Origin: Pseudomonadota bacterium
Lineage (GTDB): Bacteria; Desulfobacterota; Anaeroferrophillalia; Anaeroferrophillales; Anaeroferrophillaceae
DNA length: 9,152 nt
Direction: 5' to 3'
Assembly (NCBI GenBank): GCA_011042595.1
Contig: DQWO01000334.1
Span: 1 to 9,152 of the forward strand
Shown here piece by piece: positions 1 through 5,669 of this stretch (within the stretch, counting starts at the first letter, position 1; the number at the start of each line of letters is the position of its first letter). A program made the translations under genes and the position numbers. The notes beneath the pieces are model-generated. The model saw only the letters and a program-made list of their open reading frames with translations. It was not told the origin of the DNA and ran no database searches.

Positions 1-24
1 ATGATGGCTTCCCTTCGGTTCTCA

Positions 25-30
25 GGGGGG
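25..30 (+). promoter_or_regulatory. Ribosome binding site that sets the start of the zinc-ribbon gene
   Basis: GGGGGG lies 6 bases before the ATG at 37. It supports that start over the in-frame ATGs at 1, 4 and 31. The purine run is G-only, so pairing to 16S rRNA would be weaker than with a GGAGG core. Confidence 0.45.
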
Positions 31-36
31 ATGAAT

Positions 37-240
37 ATGGCCGTAAAAGTGTTTATTGCCTGGATTATCCTGCTCTTTATTACTGTATGGTTTGTAGCTA
101 CCATTCGTTGTCCCGATTGTGGAAATTATTTCCACACCAACGGTCCAACCTTTTTTCCGGCTCGTCGCTGCCTCCACTGTAGACTGCATATTAACGCTGA
201 CAAAAAGGGGGATGACAGAGTCAAGCAGGAAACTGAATAA
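37..240 (+). CDS. Small membrane-anchored zinc-ribbon protein, function unknown
   Basis: A 67-residue protein. Residues 5-23 form one hydrophobic membrane-spanning segment (VFIAW through WFVATI). Next comes a probable zinc site of two CX2C knuckles, Cys25-Pro-Asp-Cys28 and Cys45-Leu-His-Cys48, with 16 residues between them, as in rubredoxin-like or zinc-ribbon folds. The tail is short, charged and Lys/Asp/Glu-rich. The reading frame is open back to base 1 (ATG at 1, 4 and 31), but I chose the ATG at 37 because a GGGGGG block at 25-30 sits 6 bases before it. The ATG at 31 directly abuts that block and would have no spacer. I do not recognise the family. It could be a metal-binding membrane accessory protein or a small zinc-stabilised structural protein. 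Its upstream neighbours lie outside the window, so operon membership is unknown. A weak terminator follows. Confidence 0.6.
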   Translation: MAVKVFIAWIILLFITVWFVATIRCPDCGNYFHTNGPTFFPARRCLHCRLHINADKKGDDRVKQETE

Positions 241-293
241 GTCATCGCAAAAAGCGGGTACTGGTAAAAATTATTGCTGAGTAGATGCTTCAA

Positions 294-331
294 CCACCCA
301 GAAACTTAGGGGTGGGTAGATTCTTGTTTTT
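294..331 (+). terminator. Weak candidate intrinsic terminator after the zinc-ribbon gene
   Basis: CCACCC (294-299) can pair with GGGTGG (310-315) around a 10-base loop. A T-rich stretch follows at 321-331, interrupted by C and G. The stem is only 6 bp and the T tract starts a few bases late, so termination may be partial. Read on the minus strand (end of rmuC), no T tract follows the stem, so it fits plus-strand termination better. Confidence 0.35.
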
Positions 332-347
332 ATCAAAGTAATGTCAA

Positions 348-1589
348 TTAACCATTTTCAGGTGCGGTGGCATTATCTGCACTAGCCGGTTTAATATCGT
401 CGACCGCGGCCGGGGAAATTTCCTGTTGTCGGCGCAGATCTTCAATCTTATTAATCTGTCTATCCAGTTGAGTCTTCCTGGTGGTGGTCAGCTTCTGGTA
501 TTCTTGCTGAGTTTCTTCAATCCTGCTTCCCAGTTTGTCAAATGACTGCATAAACATGGACCACTGTTTATTGAACGCCCCGAGCAAGGAGAGAATCTGG
601 GCCGCCGTTTTCTCCAGGTTGAAATTTTCAACTGCCTGGCGGATGACTGCCAGGACGGCATAGAGGGTAACAGGTGAGCAGAGAATAACCTTTTGTCTGA
701 GGGCTTCGTCCAGTAGCTTCTGATCATTTTCATGGATGAAAGCATAGACCTGTTCGTTGGGAATGAAAATCAGGACATAATCGACGGTATTATCTCCGGG
801 ATTGATATAATCGCGGCTGGTTACCTCTTTAACCCTTTGGCGCACATCACGCAGGAACAGGTTGCGATGGCTTTGGCGCTCAGACTCACTGCCGGCTTCC
901 AGGAATTTCAGGTAATTGTTCAGCGGGAATTTGACATCCATGTTCAACTTCAGTCCTTTGGGCAGCAGAAAGGTAAAGTCCGGGCGGGTGGCGGCATCCT
1001 CCAGGGTTTTCTGTTTCAGGTAGTTCACTCCCTCCATAAATCCAGCCAGTCGCAGAACATCTTCTGCTATTCGTTCACCCCACTGGCCACGGCTGCCAGT
1101 GCCGGCCAGGGCACTTTGCAGCTGGCTGGTGGTCTGGTGCAGTTTCATCGTTTGTTCACTGGTTATCTGGAGCTGCCTGGTTAATTCCCCAAATTTATTT
1201 TCCCGGTCTTTTTCAAAATTGTTGACCAGGCTTTGGACCTGTTGTAATTCCTTCTTCATCGCTCCCAGGGTTTCATCAATAAGGGCTTTTTTGCCGTGCA
1301 GTTCATGGCTGCCGGCAGTTACCTGCTTGCTGAGGGTTTCATTGGCCAGTTTCAGGAATTCTTCGGTGTTTCTGGTCAGTGCTTCTAATGAGAGAGAGCC
1401 AAAACTTTCCTTGAGCCGGTTAACCAGAGCTTCCGTTTCCCGCCGGCTGCGTTTTTCGGCTTGGTCTAAAAGCGCGGTGGTAATATTTTCAACTCCTTTG
1501 CGGCGCAGGTAAAAGAAAAGAACGGTCAGCAGGATCCCGAGCCCAAGACCGGCCATAAAGGGGTTGAGAAGTTCTATGGGTAATGTCAT
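348..1589 (-). CDS. rmuC: RmuC family DNA recombination/maintenance protein
   Basis: A 413-residue protein with the RmuC architecture. An N-terminal membrane anchor (about residues 10-28) is followed by a long helical coiled-coil region (about 35-160). The RmuC domain (about 165-345) is related to restriction-endonuclease-like nuclease folds. Family signatures are visible: GSRGQWGE (165-172), GVNYLKQ (187-193), the RPDF block (202-205), and MDVKFPLNNY (217-226), which holds the Asp and Lys of the presumed nuclease-like core. A second coiled coil (about 355-390) and a low-complexity Ala/Asp tail follow. Length is normal for the family. In E. coli, RmuC limits rearrangements at short inverted repeats; its biochemical activity is poorly defined, so nuclease activity here is family inference. 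GGAG at 1596-1599 lies 6 bases before the ATG on the minus strand and supports the start. It is divergent from the lipoprotein gene, with about 205 bases between them. Confidence 0.95.
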   Translation of the reverse strand: MTLPIELLNPFMAGLGLGILLTVLFFYLRRKGVENITTALLDQAEKRSRRETEALVNRLKESFGSLSLEALTRNTEEFLKLANETLSKQVTAGSHELHGKKALIDETLGAMKKELQQVQSLVNNFEKDRENKFGELTRQLQITSEQTMKLHQTTSQLQSALAGTGSRGQWGERIAEDVLRLAGFMEGVNYLKQKTLEDAATRPDFTFLLPKGLKLNMDVKFPLNNYLKFLEAGSESERQSHRNLFLRDVRQRVKEVTSRDYINPGDNTVDYVLIFIPNEQVYAFIHENDQKLLDEALRQKVILCSPVTLYAVLAVIRQAVENFNLEKTAAQILSLLGAFNKQWSMFMQSFDKLGSRIEETQQEYQKLTTTRKTQLDRQINKIEDLRRQQEISPAAVDDIKPASADNATAPENG

Positions 1590-1706
1590 CAGGTTCTCCG
1601 CGGGTGAAAATATTTCTTTCTTTATCGAGGGTTAGCACAGAACCATGGGCTTGACAATCTTTTTGCCATTCTCAGCTGTTGCTTGTTTGAGGCTGCCAAT
1701 GGATCG

Positions 1707-1735
1707 TTGACATTTTAATCTGGTCCGATTATATC
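1707..1735 (+). promoter_or_regulatory. Sigma70-type promoter for the lipoprotein gene
   Basis: A perfect -35 box TTGACA (1707-1712) is followed after 17 bases by TATATC (1730-1735), which matches 4 of 6 positions of TATAAT. It lies about 60 bases before the lipoprotein ATG at 1795, leaving a short leader. The overlapping bases 1728-1733 read TATAAT on the minus strand, but without a good minus-strand -35 box, so I do not assign an rmuC promoter there. Confidence 0.55.
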
Positions 1736-1794
1736 GAGTAATAGGAGCTCAGTGGATAGAGGACTTTTCAAGACAGCTTTAAAGGAGATGGTCG

Positions 1795-2232
1795 ATGTTA
1801 TTTTTTCTTCGTTATTCCAGGTTTATCTGGTTGCTTGTCTTGCTGACATTTTTTCTGGCTGGTTGTGCTGTTGACCGGGCAGGCATATCGACAACTGCGC
1901 CCCCACGGGAAGTTTACCCGCAGTCCGTCAAACAGAAGGGACCGCCACCCTGGGCGCCGGCTCATGGGCGACGTGCCAGAATGTATAGCTATCGCTACTA
2001 CCCTTCATCATATGTTTATTTTGAGGCTTCTCGCGGTTTGTATTTTTATTTTTCCGATGGTCGCTGGCAGTCCGGTATCAGTCTCCCCGGTGGCATCCAT
2101 ATAGATGTTGGTGATTTTGTCAGCATTGAGCTGGAAAGTGAGCGACCTTATGATCACTTTGTTGAACATCGGCAGAAGTATCCTCCGGGAAAGTGGAAGA
2201 AGAAAAAAAATAAATCTTTCAAGAACAAGTGA
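1795..2232 (+). CDS. Lipoprotein of unknown function
   Basis: A 145-residue protein starting with a lipoprotein signal: Arg residues at 6 and 9, a hydrophobic stretch (10-21), then the lipobox Leu-Ala-Gly-Cys with the acylated Cys at position 24. The mature part opens with a low-complexity Pro-rich region (PPPWAPAHG), then a Tyr/Arg/Phe-rich beta-like domain (YSYRYYP, YVYFEASRGLYFYF, then a GRW motif). The 3' end has a run of A, giving a Lys-rich tail (KWKKKKNKSFKNK). I recognise the PPPWAPAHG...RYYP...YFYF pattern as one shared by small lipoproteins of deltaproteobacteria and other proteobacteria, but know of no assigned function. AAGGAG at 1782-1787 lies 7 bases before the ATG. It is likely monocistronic, as 303 bases separate it from the next large gene. 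Cys24 is followed by Ala, not Asp, so an outer-membrane destination is plausible. Confidence 0.85.
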   Translation: MLFFLRYSRFIWLLVLLTFFLAGCAVDRAGISTTAPPREVYPQSVKQKGPPPWAPAHGRRARMYSYRYYPSSYVYFEASRGLYFYFSDGRWQSGISLPGGIHIDVGDFVSIELESERPYDHFVEHRQKYPPGKWKKKKNKSFKNK

Positions 2233-2273
2233 TATTGAATGGAATGCTGTTTTTATTAATGGTGTCACTGTGG

Positions 2274-2333
2274 GGTGAAAATTAACCCATCATGGTGAAA
2301 GATTTCACCAGACAGATCGCTGAAATTTTTCAC
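2274..2333. repeat. Cluster of GGTGAAA direct and inverted half-sites
   Basis: GGTGAAA occurs at 2274-2280 and again at 2294-2300, exactly 20 bases apart (about two helical turns). The inverse TTTCACC follows at 2303-2309 and TTTCAC at 2328-2333. The central pair forms a 16-bp interrupted palindrome at 2294-2309. This could be an operator cluster for a dimeric regulator of the downstream dehydrogenase/gcdA unit, or a chance cluster in AT-rich DNA. No regulator gene lies nearby. Confidence 0.3.
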
Positions 2334-2447
2334 TGGCAGAAAGGTTTTTATGCCGGATGTCCTGTAACCATTGGCGGGAGACGGAAGTTTTATCTCCCGC
2401 TAAAGGAGCTGAAAGACATTTATTTTTGGTATGGGATTTGCGGTTAG
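2292..2447 (+). CDS. Possible small protein of 51 residues (marginal)
   Basis: An ATG at 2292 opens 51 codons ending in TAG at 2445-2447. The predicted product starts MVKDFTRQIAEIFHW and is rich in aromatic residues and Lys/Arg, with two Cys (23 and 50). There is no good ribosome binding site: the nearest G-rich run (2272-2275) is 16 bases upstream. A stem-loop lies inside it, and an ORF this long is expected by chance fairly often. I do not recognise the product. It could equally be non-coding regulatory DNA or the decayed remains of a gene. Confidence 0.22.
   Translation: MVKDFTRQIAEIFHWQKGFYAGCPVTIGGRRKFYLPLKELKDIYFWYGICG
2374..2400. other. 8-bp perfect stem-loop in the dehydrogenase upstream region
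   Basis: GCGGGAGA (2374-2381) pairs perfectly with TCTCCCGC (2393-2400) around an 11-base loop. It is GC-rich compared with its surroundings. No T tract follows on either strand, so it is not a standard intrinsic terminator. It could be a leader-RNA structure or a binding site. Confidence 0.4.
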
Positions 2448-2535
2448 CAACTGGTTCGTCGCTTTAGATTCTACTGGATTTGCAGTGATCAAAAAGGTTT
2501 AATAAGGTTTTCTGATAATTTTTGAGGAGGAAGAG

Positions 2536-3687
2536 ATGGATTTTTCGTTAACCGAAGAACAGAGAATGATGCGTGATGCGGCCCGTCGTTTTGCCGAAGA
2601 GAGGGTTCGGCCGACAATGGAAGAGGATGAAAAGAATAGTTATTTCAGGAAAGAACTGGTTATGGAGATGGCTGAACTGGGTTTTTTCGGCTGTCTGGCC
2701 CCAGAAGAATATGGTGGCACTGAAGTCGGTCATCTGGCGGCCAGTATTATGGCGATGGAACTGGCTCGGGTCAGCCCATCCTGGGGTTTGCCTTTTAATA
2801 TGCAGATGAACGGTTTGCAGACCGTTTTGCTGAAACATGGTACTGAGGAACAGAAGAAGAAATATATTCCTGGATTGATCAGTGCTGAGCTGTTTGGCTG
2901 TTTTGCTATTACTGAGCCTAACACCGGTTCTGATGTGGCCTCGATGAAAACCTGGGCGGCCGAAAAAGATGATTGTTTTGTTATTAATGGCAATAAAATG
3001 TGGATTTCAAATATTCCCGGCGCAGACCTTGGTGTGGTGTATGCGGTAACTGATCCTGATGCCAAACCAAAGCACCGGGGTATTTCCGCCTTTATCGTCG
3101 ATATGCATAGTGAGGGTATTACCCAGAAAGCCATTGATACCAAACTGGGTCTTCACTGTGCTCCCACCGGGGAGATTTACTTTGAAGATGTTAAAGTTCC
3201 TAAAGAAAACCTGGTTGGTAAGCTGGGTGAGGGCTTTAAAATCTGCATGGGGATGCTTGATGTGACGCGATTGAGCTGCGCCGCCAGAGCTGTAGGTGTT
3301 GGTCAGGGCTGTCTGGATGCCTGTGTTCAGTATGCCAAGGAAAGAACCCAGTTTGGTCGTCCCATTGCTGATTTTCAGATGATCCAGGCGTCGATTGCCG
3401 AAATGACAGTTGAACATGAAGCGGCAAAGCTCTTGATGTATCAGGCTGCTACCCTGAAAGATGATACAACTAAACGTTCTACCTTTGAAACTTCGATGGC
3501 TAAATATTTTGCCGCCGAAGCTGCGGTTCATGCTGCCAATGAGGCCTGTAAAATTTTTGGCTCCTATGGTTTTTCATCCGAATATCCGGTTGAACGTTTC
3601 CTGCGGGATAGTAAATCATTTCAGGTGGTTGAGGGAACTTCCAATATCCAGAAGGTCATCATTTCCAGAAATGTGCTGGCTGATTGA
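2536..3687 (+). CDS. Acyl-CoA dehydrogenase, glutaryl-CoA dehydrogenase-like
   Basis: A 383-residue FAD-dependent acyl-CoA dehydrogenase of normal length. The N-terminal helical domain is about 1-115 and the middle beta domain about 116-225, with the flavin/substrate motif CFAITEPNTGSD (122-133) and MWISN (155-159). The C-terminal helical domain holds TRLSCAA (244-250), RTQFGRP (270-276) and the catalytic base Glu366 in VVEGTSNIQ. Val365 precedes that Glu, as in non-decarboxylating glutaryl-CoA dehydrogenases; decarboxylating types have Tyr there. The next gene encodes glutaconyl-CoA decarboxylase alpha, which would consume the product glutaconyl-CoA. Oddly, the position that by eye aligns with the carboxylate-binding Arg of known glutaryl-CoA dehydrogenases is Gly84 (PSWGLPFNM), so another acyl-CoA is possible. 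Electrons would pass to ETF, which is not encoded here. AGGAGG at 2525-2530 lies 5 bases before the ATG. It is probably cotranscribed with gcdA, 52 bases downstream. The family call is certain; the substrate is not. Confidence 0.93.
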   Translation: MDFSLTEEQRMMRDAARRFAEERVRPTMEEDEKNSYFRKELVMEMAELGFFGCLAPEEYGGTEVGHLAASIMAMELARVSPSWGLPFNMQMNGLQTVLLKHGTEEQKKKYIPGLISAELFGCFAITEPNTGSDVASMKTWAAEKDDCFVINGNKMWISNIPGADLGVVYAVTDPDAKPKHRGISAFIVDMHSEGITQKAIDTKLGLHCAPTGEIYFEDVKVPKENLVGKLGEGFKICMGMLDVTRLSCAARAVGVGQGCLDACVQYAKERTQFGRPIADFQMIQASIAEMTVEHEAAKLLMYQAATLKDDTTKRSTFETSMAKYFAAEAAVHAANEACKIFGSYGFSSEYPVERFLRDSKSFQVVEGTSNIQKVIISRNVLAD

Positions 3688-3739
3688 TAGGTGTTTTCTC
3701 TGAAATTCCATTATCTCATTCTAAGAAAAGGATAGTACT

Positions 3740-5473
3740 ATGCATTCTTATTTTGCCGAGATGCCGAAGTTTGGTAAAGAACTGAAAGAAAAACAAAAGG
3801 AAAAACTGGCTGAAAGTGTGGCCAAAATTAAAGAGGTTGAGCAGACGGTAGCTGCGGCGGTTGAAAAGGTGAAAAATGCCGGTATTGCCGCCGAGCGGCT
3901 CCATAAACGGGGTGAGTGGACTGCCTGGGAACGTCTGGATTACTTGGTTGATGAAGGGACCTGGCTGCCTCTCAATACTCTTCATGATCCTGCCTTCAAT
4001 GCTGAAGGGACAACCGGGGTTATCAATGGCATCGGCAAGATAGCCGGTAAATATGCCTCGATTATTGCTTCTGATAACAAGGTGCTGGCCGGGGCCTGGA
4101 TTGCCGGTCAGGCGGAAAATATTTTCCGGGCCCAGGATCTGGCTGAACGCCTGAATATTCCTTTGGTCTGGGTGCTGAACTGCAGCGGAGTTAAATTGAC
4201 GGAACAGGAAGAGGTTTATGCCGGTCGCCGTTCTGGTGGACGGGTATTCTTTCGCCATGCCGAATTGATCCAGAAGGGTATTCCGGTTATTGTGGGTATG
4301 TATGGAACAAACCCGGCTGGCGGTGGCTATCATGCCATCAGCCCCGCCATTATTTTTGCCCATGAAAAATCCAATATGGCCGTCGGCGGCGGGGGTATTG
4401 TCGGTGGTATGGCTCCCAAGGGAAATTTTGATGTTGATGGGGCCGAGCAGCTGATTGAGGCAACCAGGCAGTTTAAGGCGGTACCGCCTGGAAGCACTAA
4501 AATTCATCATGATGTTACTGGCTTCATGCGCAAAGTATTTTCTACCGAAGAAGGCGTGCTGGATGCGATTAAGGACTGTATGGCTGGAATGCCGTCATAT
4601 GATCCTGAAGCGTTCAGGGTTGCAAAGCCGGCTGAACCCCGTTTTCCGGCCGAAGACATCAACTACCTGGTGCCGTTTAACCAGAAAGCGGTTTACAACA
4701 TGGATGAAATCCTGTCGCGCATTTTTGATAACAGCGAGCACCTGGAGTTTCGTCCTGGTTATGGTCCGGAGATTTACTGTGGCTTGACTAAAATTGACGG
4801 TTTTGCGGTCGGTTTTATTGCCAACCGCCAGGGATTTTTGGGAGCAAACTATCCAGAATATGCTGACTATATGGGTATCGGCGGCAAGCTGTATCGCCAG
4901 GGTTTGATTAAAATGAATGAGTTTGTTACCCAGTGCGGCCGGGACCGGATTCCGATGGTCTGGTTCCAGGATACTTCGGGTATTGATGTTGGTGATATTG
5001 CCGAGCAGGCTGAGCTCTTGGGTTTGGGACAGTCACTTATTTATTCTATCGAAAGTTCTGCTCTGCCGATGATGACCGTGGTCCTGCGCAAAGGAACGGC
5101 GGCGGCTCATTACGTCATGGGTGGTCCCCAGGGCAATCGCAATAATGCCATGACTTTGGGAACTCCAGTGACTGAGATCTACGTGATGCATGGTGAAACC
5201 GCTGCCGCGGCTGCTTTTTCCCGCCGTCTGGTTAAGGAACAGGATGCAGACCGTCCCCTGGAACCGGTTATTGAGAAGATGAACGACCTGGCTCAGCAGT
5301 ATCATGATCAGTCAAGGCCGGTTTACTGTGCCCAGCGGGATTTTGTTGATGAGATAGTGGCACTGCCTAAGTTGCGTGATTATTTTGTTGCTTTTACCAG
5401 GGCAGCTTATCAGAATCCCCCATCTATCTGTCCTCATCATCAGATGTTGCTTCCCCGCCTGATTCGTGGTTAG
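3740..5473 (+). CDS. gcdA: Glutaconyl-CoA decarboxylase alpha subunit (carboxyltransferase)
   Basis: A 577-residue protein that closely follows, from memory, the alpha subunit of Acidaminococcus fermentans glutaconyl-CoA decarboxylase (about 587 residues) along its whole length. The alpha subunit moves the carboxylate of glutaconyl-CoA to biotin, giving crotonyl-CoA; the membrane beta subunit then decarboxylates carboxybiotin and pumps Na+. It has two crotonase-like carboxyltransferase halves (about 55-300 and 310-570) after a Lys/Glu-rich helical leader. Key motifs are SDNKVLAGAW (111-120), LNCSGVK (146-152), YGTNPAGGGYH (188-198), MAVGGGGIVGG (213-223), GIGGKLYRQGLIKMNEFV (379-396) and RKGTAAAHYVMGGPQGN (450-466). 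The beta, gamma (biotin carrier) and delta subunits are not in the window, and a terminator directly follows, so they must be encoded elsewhere, as in A. fermentans. AAGGA at 3728-3732 lies 7 bases before the ATG. Propionyl- or methylmalonyl-CoA carboxyltransferases are shorter (about 510) and fit less well. Confidence 0.95.
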   Translation: MHSYFAEMPKFGKELKEKQKEKLAESVAKIKEVEQTVAAAVEKVKNAGIAAERLHKRGEWTAWERLDYLVDEGTWLPLNTLHDPAFNAEGTTGVINGIGKIAGKYASIIASDNKVLAGAWIAGQAENIFRAQDLAERLNIPLVWVLNCSGVKLTEQEEVYAGRRSGGRVFFRHAELIQKGIPVIVGMYGTNPAGGGYHAISPAIIFAHEKSNMAVGGGGIVGGMAPKGNFDVDGAEQLIEATRQFKAVPPGSTKIHHDVTGFMRKVFSTEEGVLDAIKDCMAGMPSYDPEAFRVAKPAEPRFPAEDINYLVPFNQKAVYNMDEILSRIFDNSEHLEFRPGYGPEIYCGLTKIDGFAVGFIANRQGFLGANYPEYADYMGIGGKLYRQGLIKMNEFVTQCGRDRIPMVWFQDTSGIDVGDIAEQAELLGLGQSLIYSIESSALPMMTVVLRKGTAAAHYVMGGPQGNRNNAMTLGTPVTEIYVMHGETAAAAAFSRRLVKEQDADRPLEPVIEKMNDLAQQYHDQSRPVYCAQRDFVDEIVALPKLRDYFVAFTRAAYQNPPSICPHHQMLLPRLIRG

Positions 5474-5508
5474 CAGTTAAGTTGCAAATGTTTGAGATTC
5501 TTTGGATG

Positions 5509-5542
5509 GCGGTATCGACTTGTTGTCGGTACCGCTTTTTTT
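5509..5542 (+). terminator. Strong intrinsic terminator after gcdA
   Basis: An 11-bp stem forms between 5509-5519 (GCGGTATCGAC) and 5525-5535 (GTCGGTACCGC), with one T-G wobble and a 5-base loop, followed directly by seven T (5536-5542). This ends the dehydrogenase-gcdA transcript and separates it from the transglycosylase gene. Confidence 0.9.
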
Positions 5543-5565
5543 GTTCCAGGTGGAGTAAAATAGAG

Positions 5566-5593
5566 TTGACAGGGGCATCATAAGCTTGTTAAT
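5566..5593 (+). promoter_or_regulatory. Putative sigma70-type promoter for the lytic transglycosylase gene
   Basis: A perfect TTGACA (5566-5571) is followed after 16 bases by GTTAAT (5588-5593), 4 of 6 matches to TATAAT. It sits just after the gcdA terminator and about 75 bases before the ATG at 5670. An ATAACGTTAT palindrome (5627-5636) lies in the resulting leader. Confidence 0.45.
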
Positions 5594-5655
5594 GGTTCAG
5601 AAATAAAAAAATCAGACGATAATTAAATAACGTTATGATTTTATTGACCTCTGTT

Positions 5656-5661
5656 GGGGGG
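5656..5661 (+). promoter_or_regulatory. Ribosome binding site that sets the mltD start
   Basis: GGGGGG at 5656-5661 is 8 bases before the ATG at 5670. The in-frame GTG at 5664 and TTG at 5667 would have spacers of only 2 and 5 bases, so ATG 5670 is preferred. Confidence 0.5.
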
Positions 5662-5669
5662 TAGTGTTG

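Larger units (their letters stand above)
2233..2535. other. 303-base spacer between lipoprotein and acyl-CoA dehydrogenase genes
   Basis: The spacer contains a cluster of GGTGAAA half-sites (2274-2333), a perfect 8-bp stem-loop (2374-2400) and a marginal 51-codon ORF (2292-2447). The last 90 bases are AT-rich and contain -10-like strings such as GATAAT (2514-2519), but I could not pair any with a convincing -35 box at normal spacing. The dehydrogenase promoter should lie here but is not assigned. No tRNA or recognisable riboswitch is seen. Confidence 0.6.

Noticed and set aside
732..1184. 150-codon plus-strand ORF inside rmuC
   Set aside because: It is antisense to well-conserved RmuC domain codons, has no recognisable product and no ribosome binding site; it is a frame shadow.
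1651..1679. Second TTGACA at 1651-1656 as another lipoprotein promoter
   Set aside because: At 16-18 base spacing there is no acceptable -10 box (AGCTGT or similar), unlike the TTGACA at 1707.
3007..3531. 174-codon minus-strand ORF inside the acyl-CoA dehydrogenase
   Set aside because: It is antisense to conserved catalytic-domain codons and has no recognisable features.
3716..4510. 264-codon minus-strand ORF across the gcdA 5' half
   Set aside because: It is fully antisense to clearly conserved gcdA sequence; long antisense frames are a usual by-product of codon bias. No family is recognised.
3740..5473. GcdA considered as a propionyl- or methylmalonyl-CoA carboxylase beta subunit
   Set aside because: Those are about 510 residues; this protein is 577 long and follows the GcdA sequence end to end, including the C-terminal SICPHHQMLLPRLIR region.
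5664..5669. GTG/TTG starts for mltD
   Set aside because: They lie too close to the GGGGGG ribosome binding site (2 and 5 bases); the ATG at 5670 has an 8-base spacer and begins with the expected MKKR signal-peptide start.
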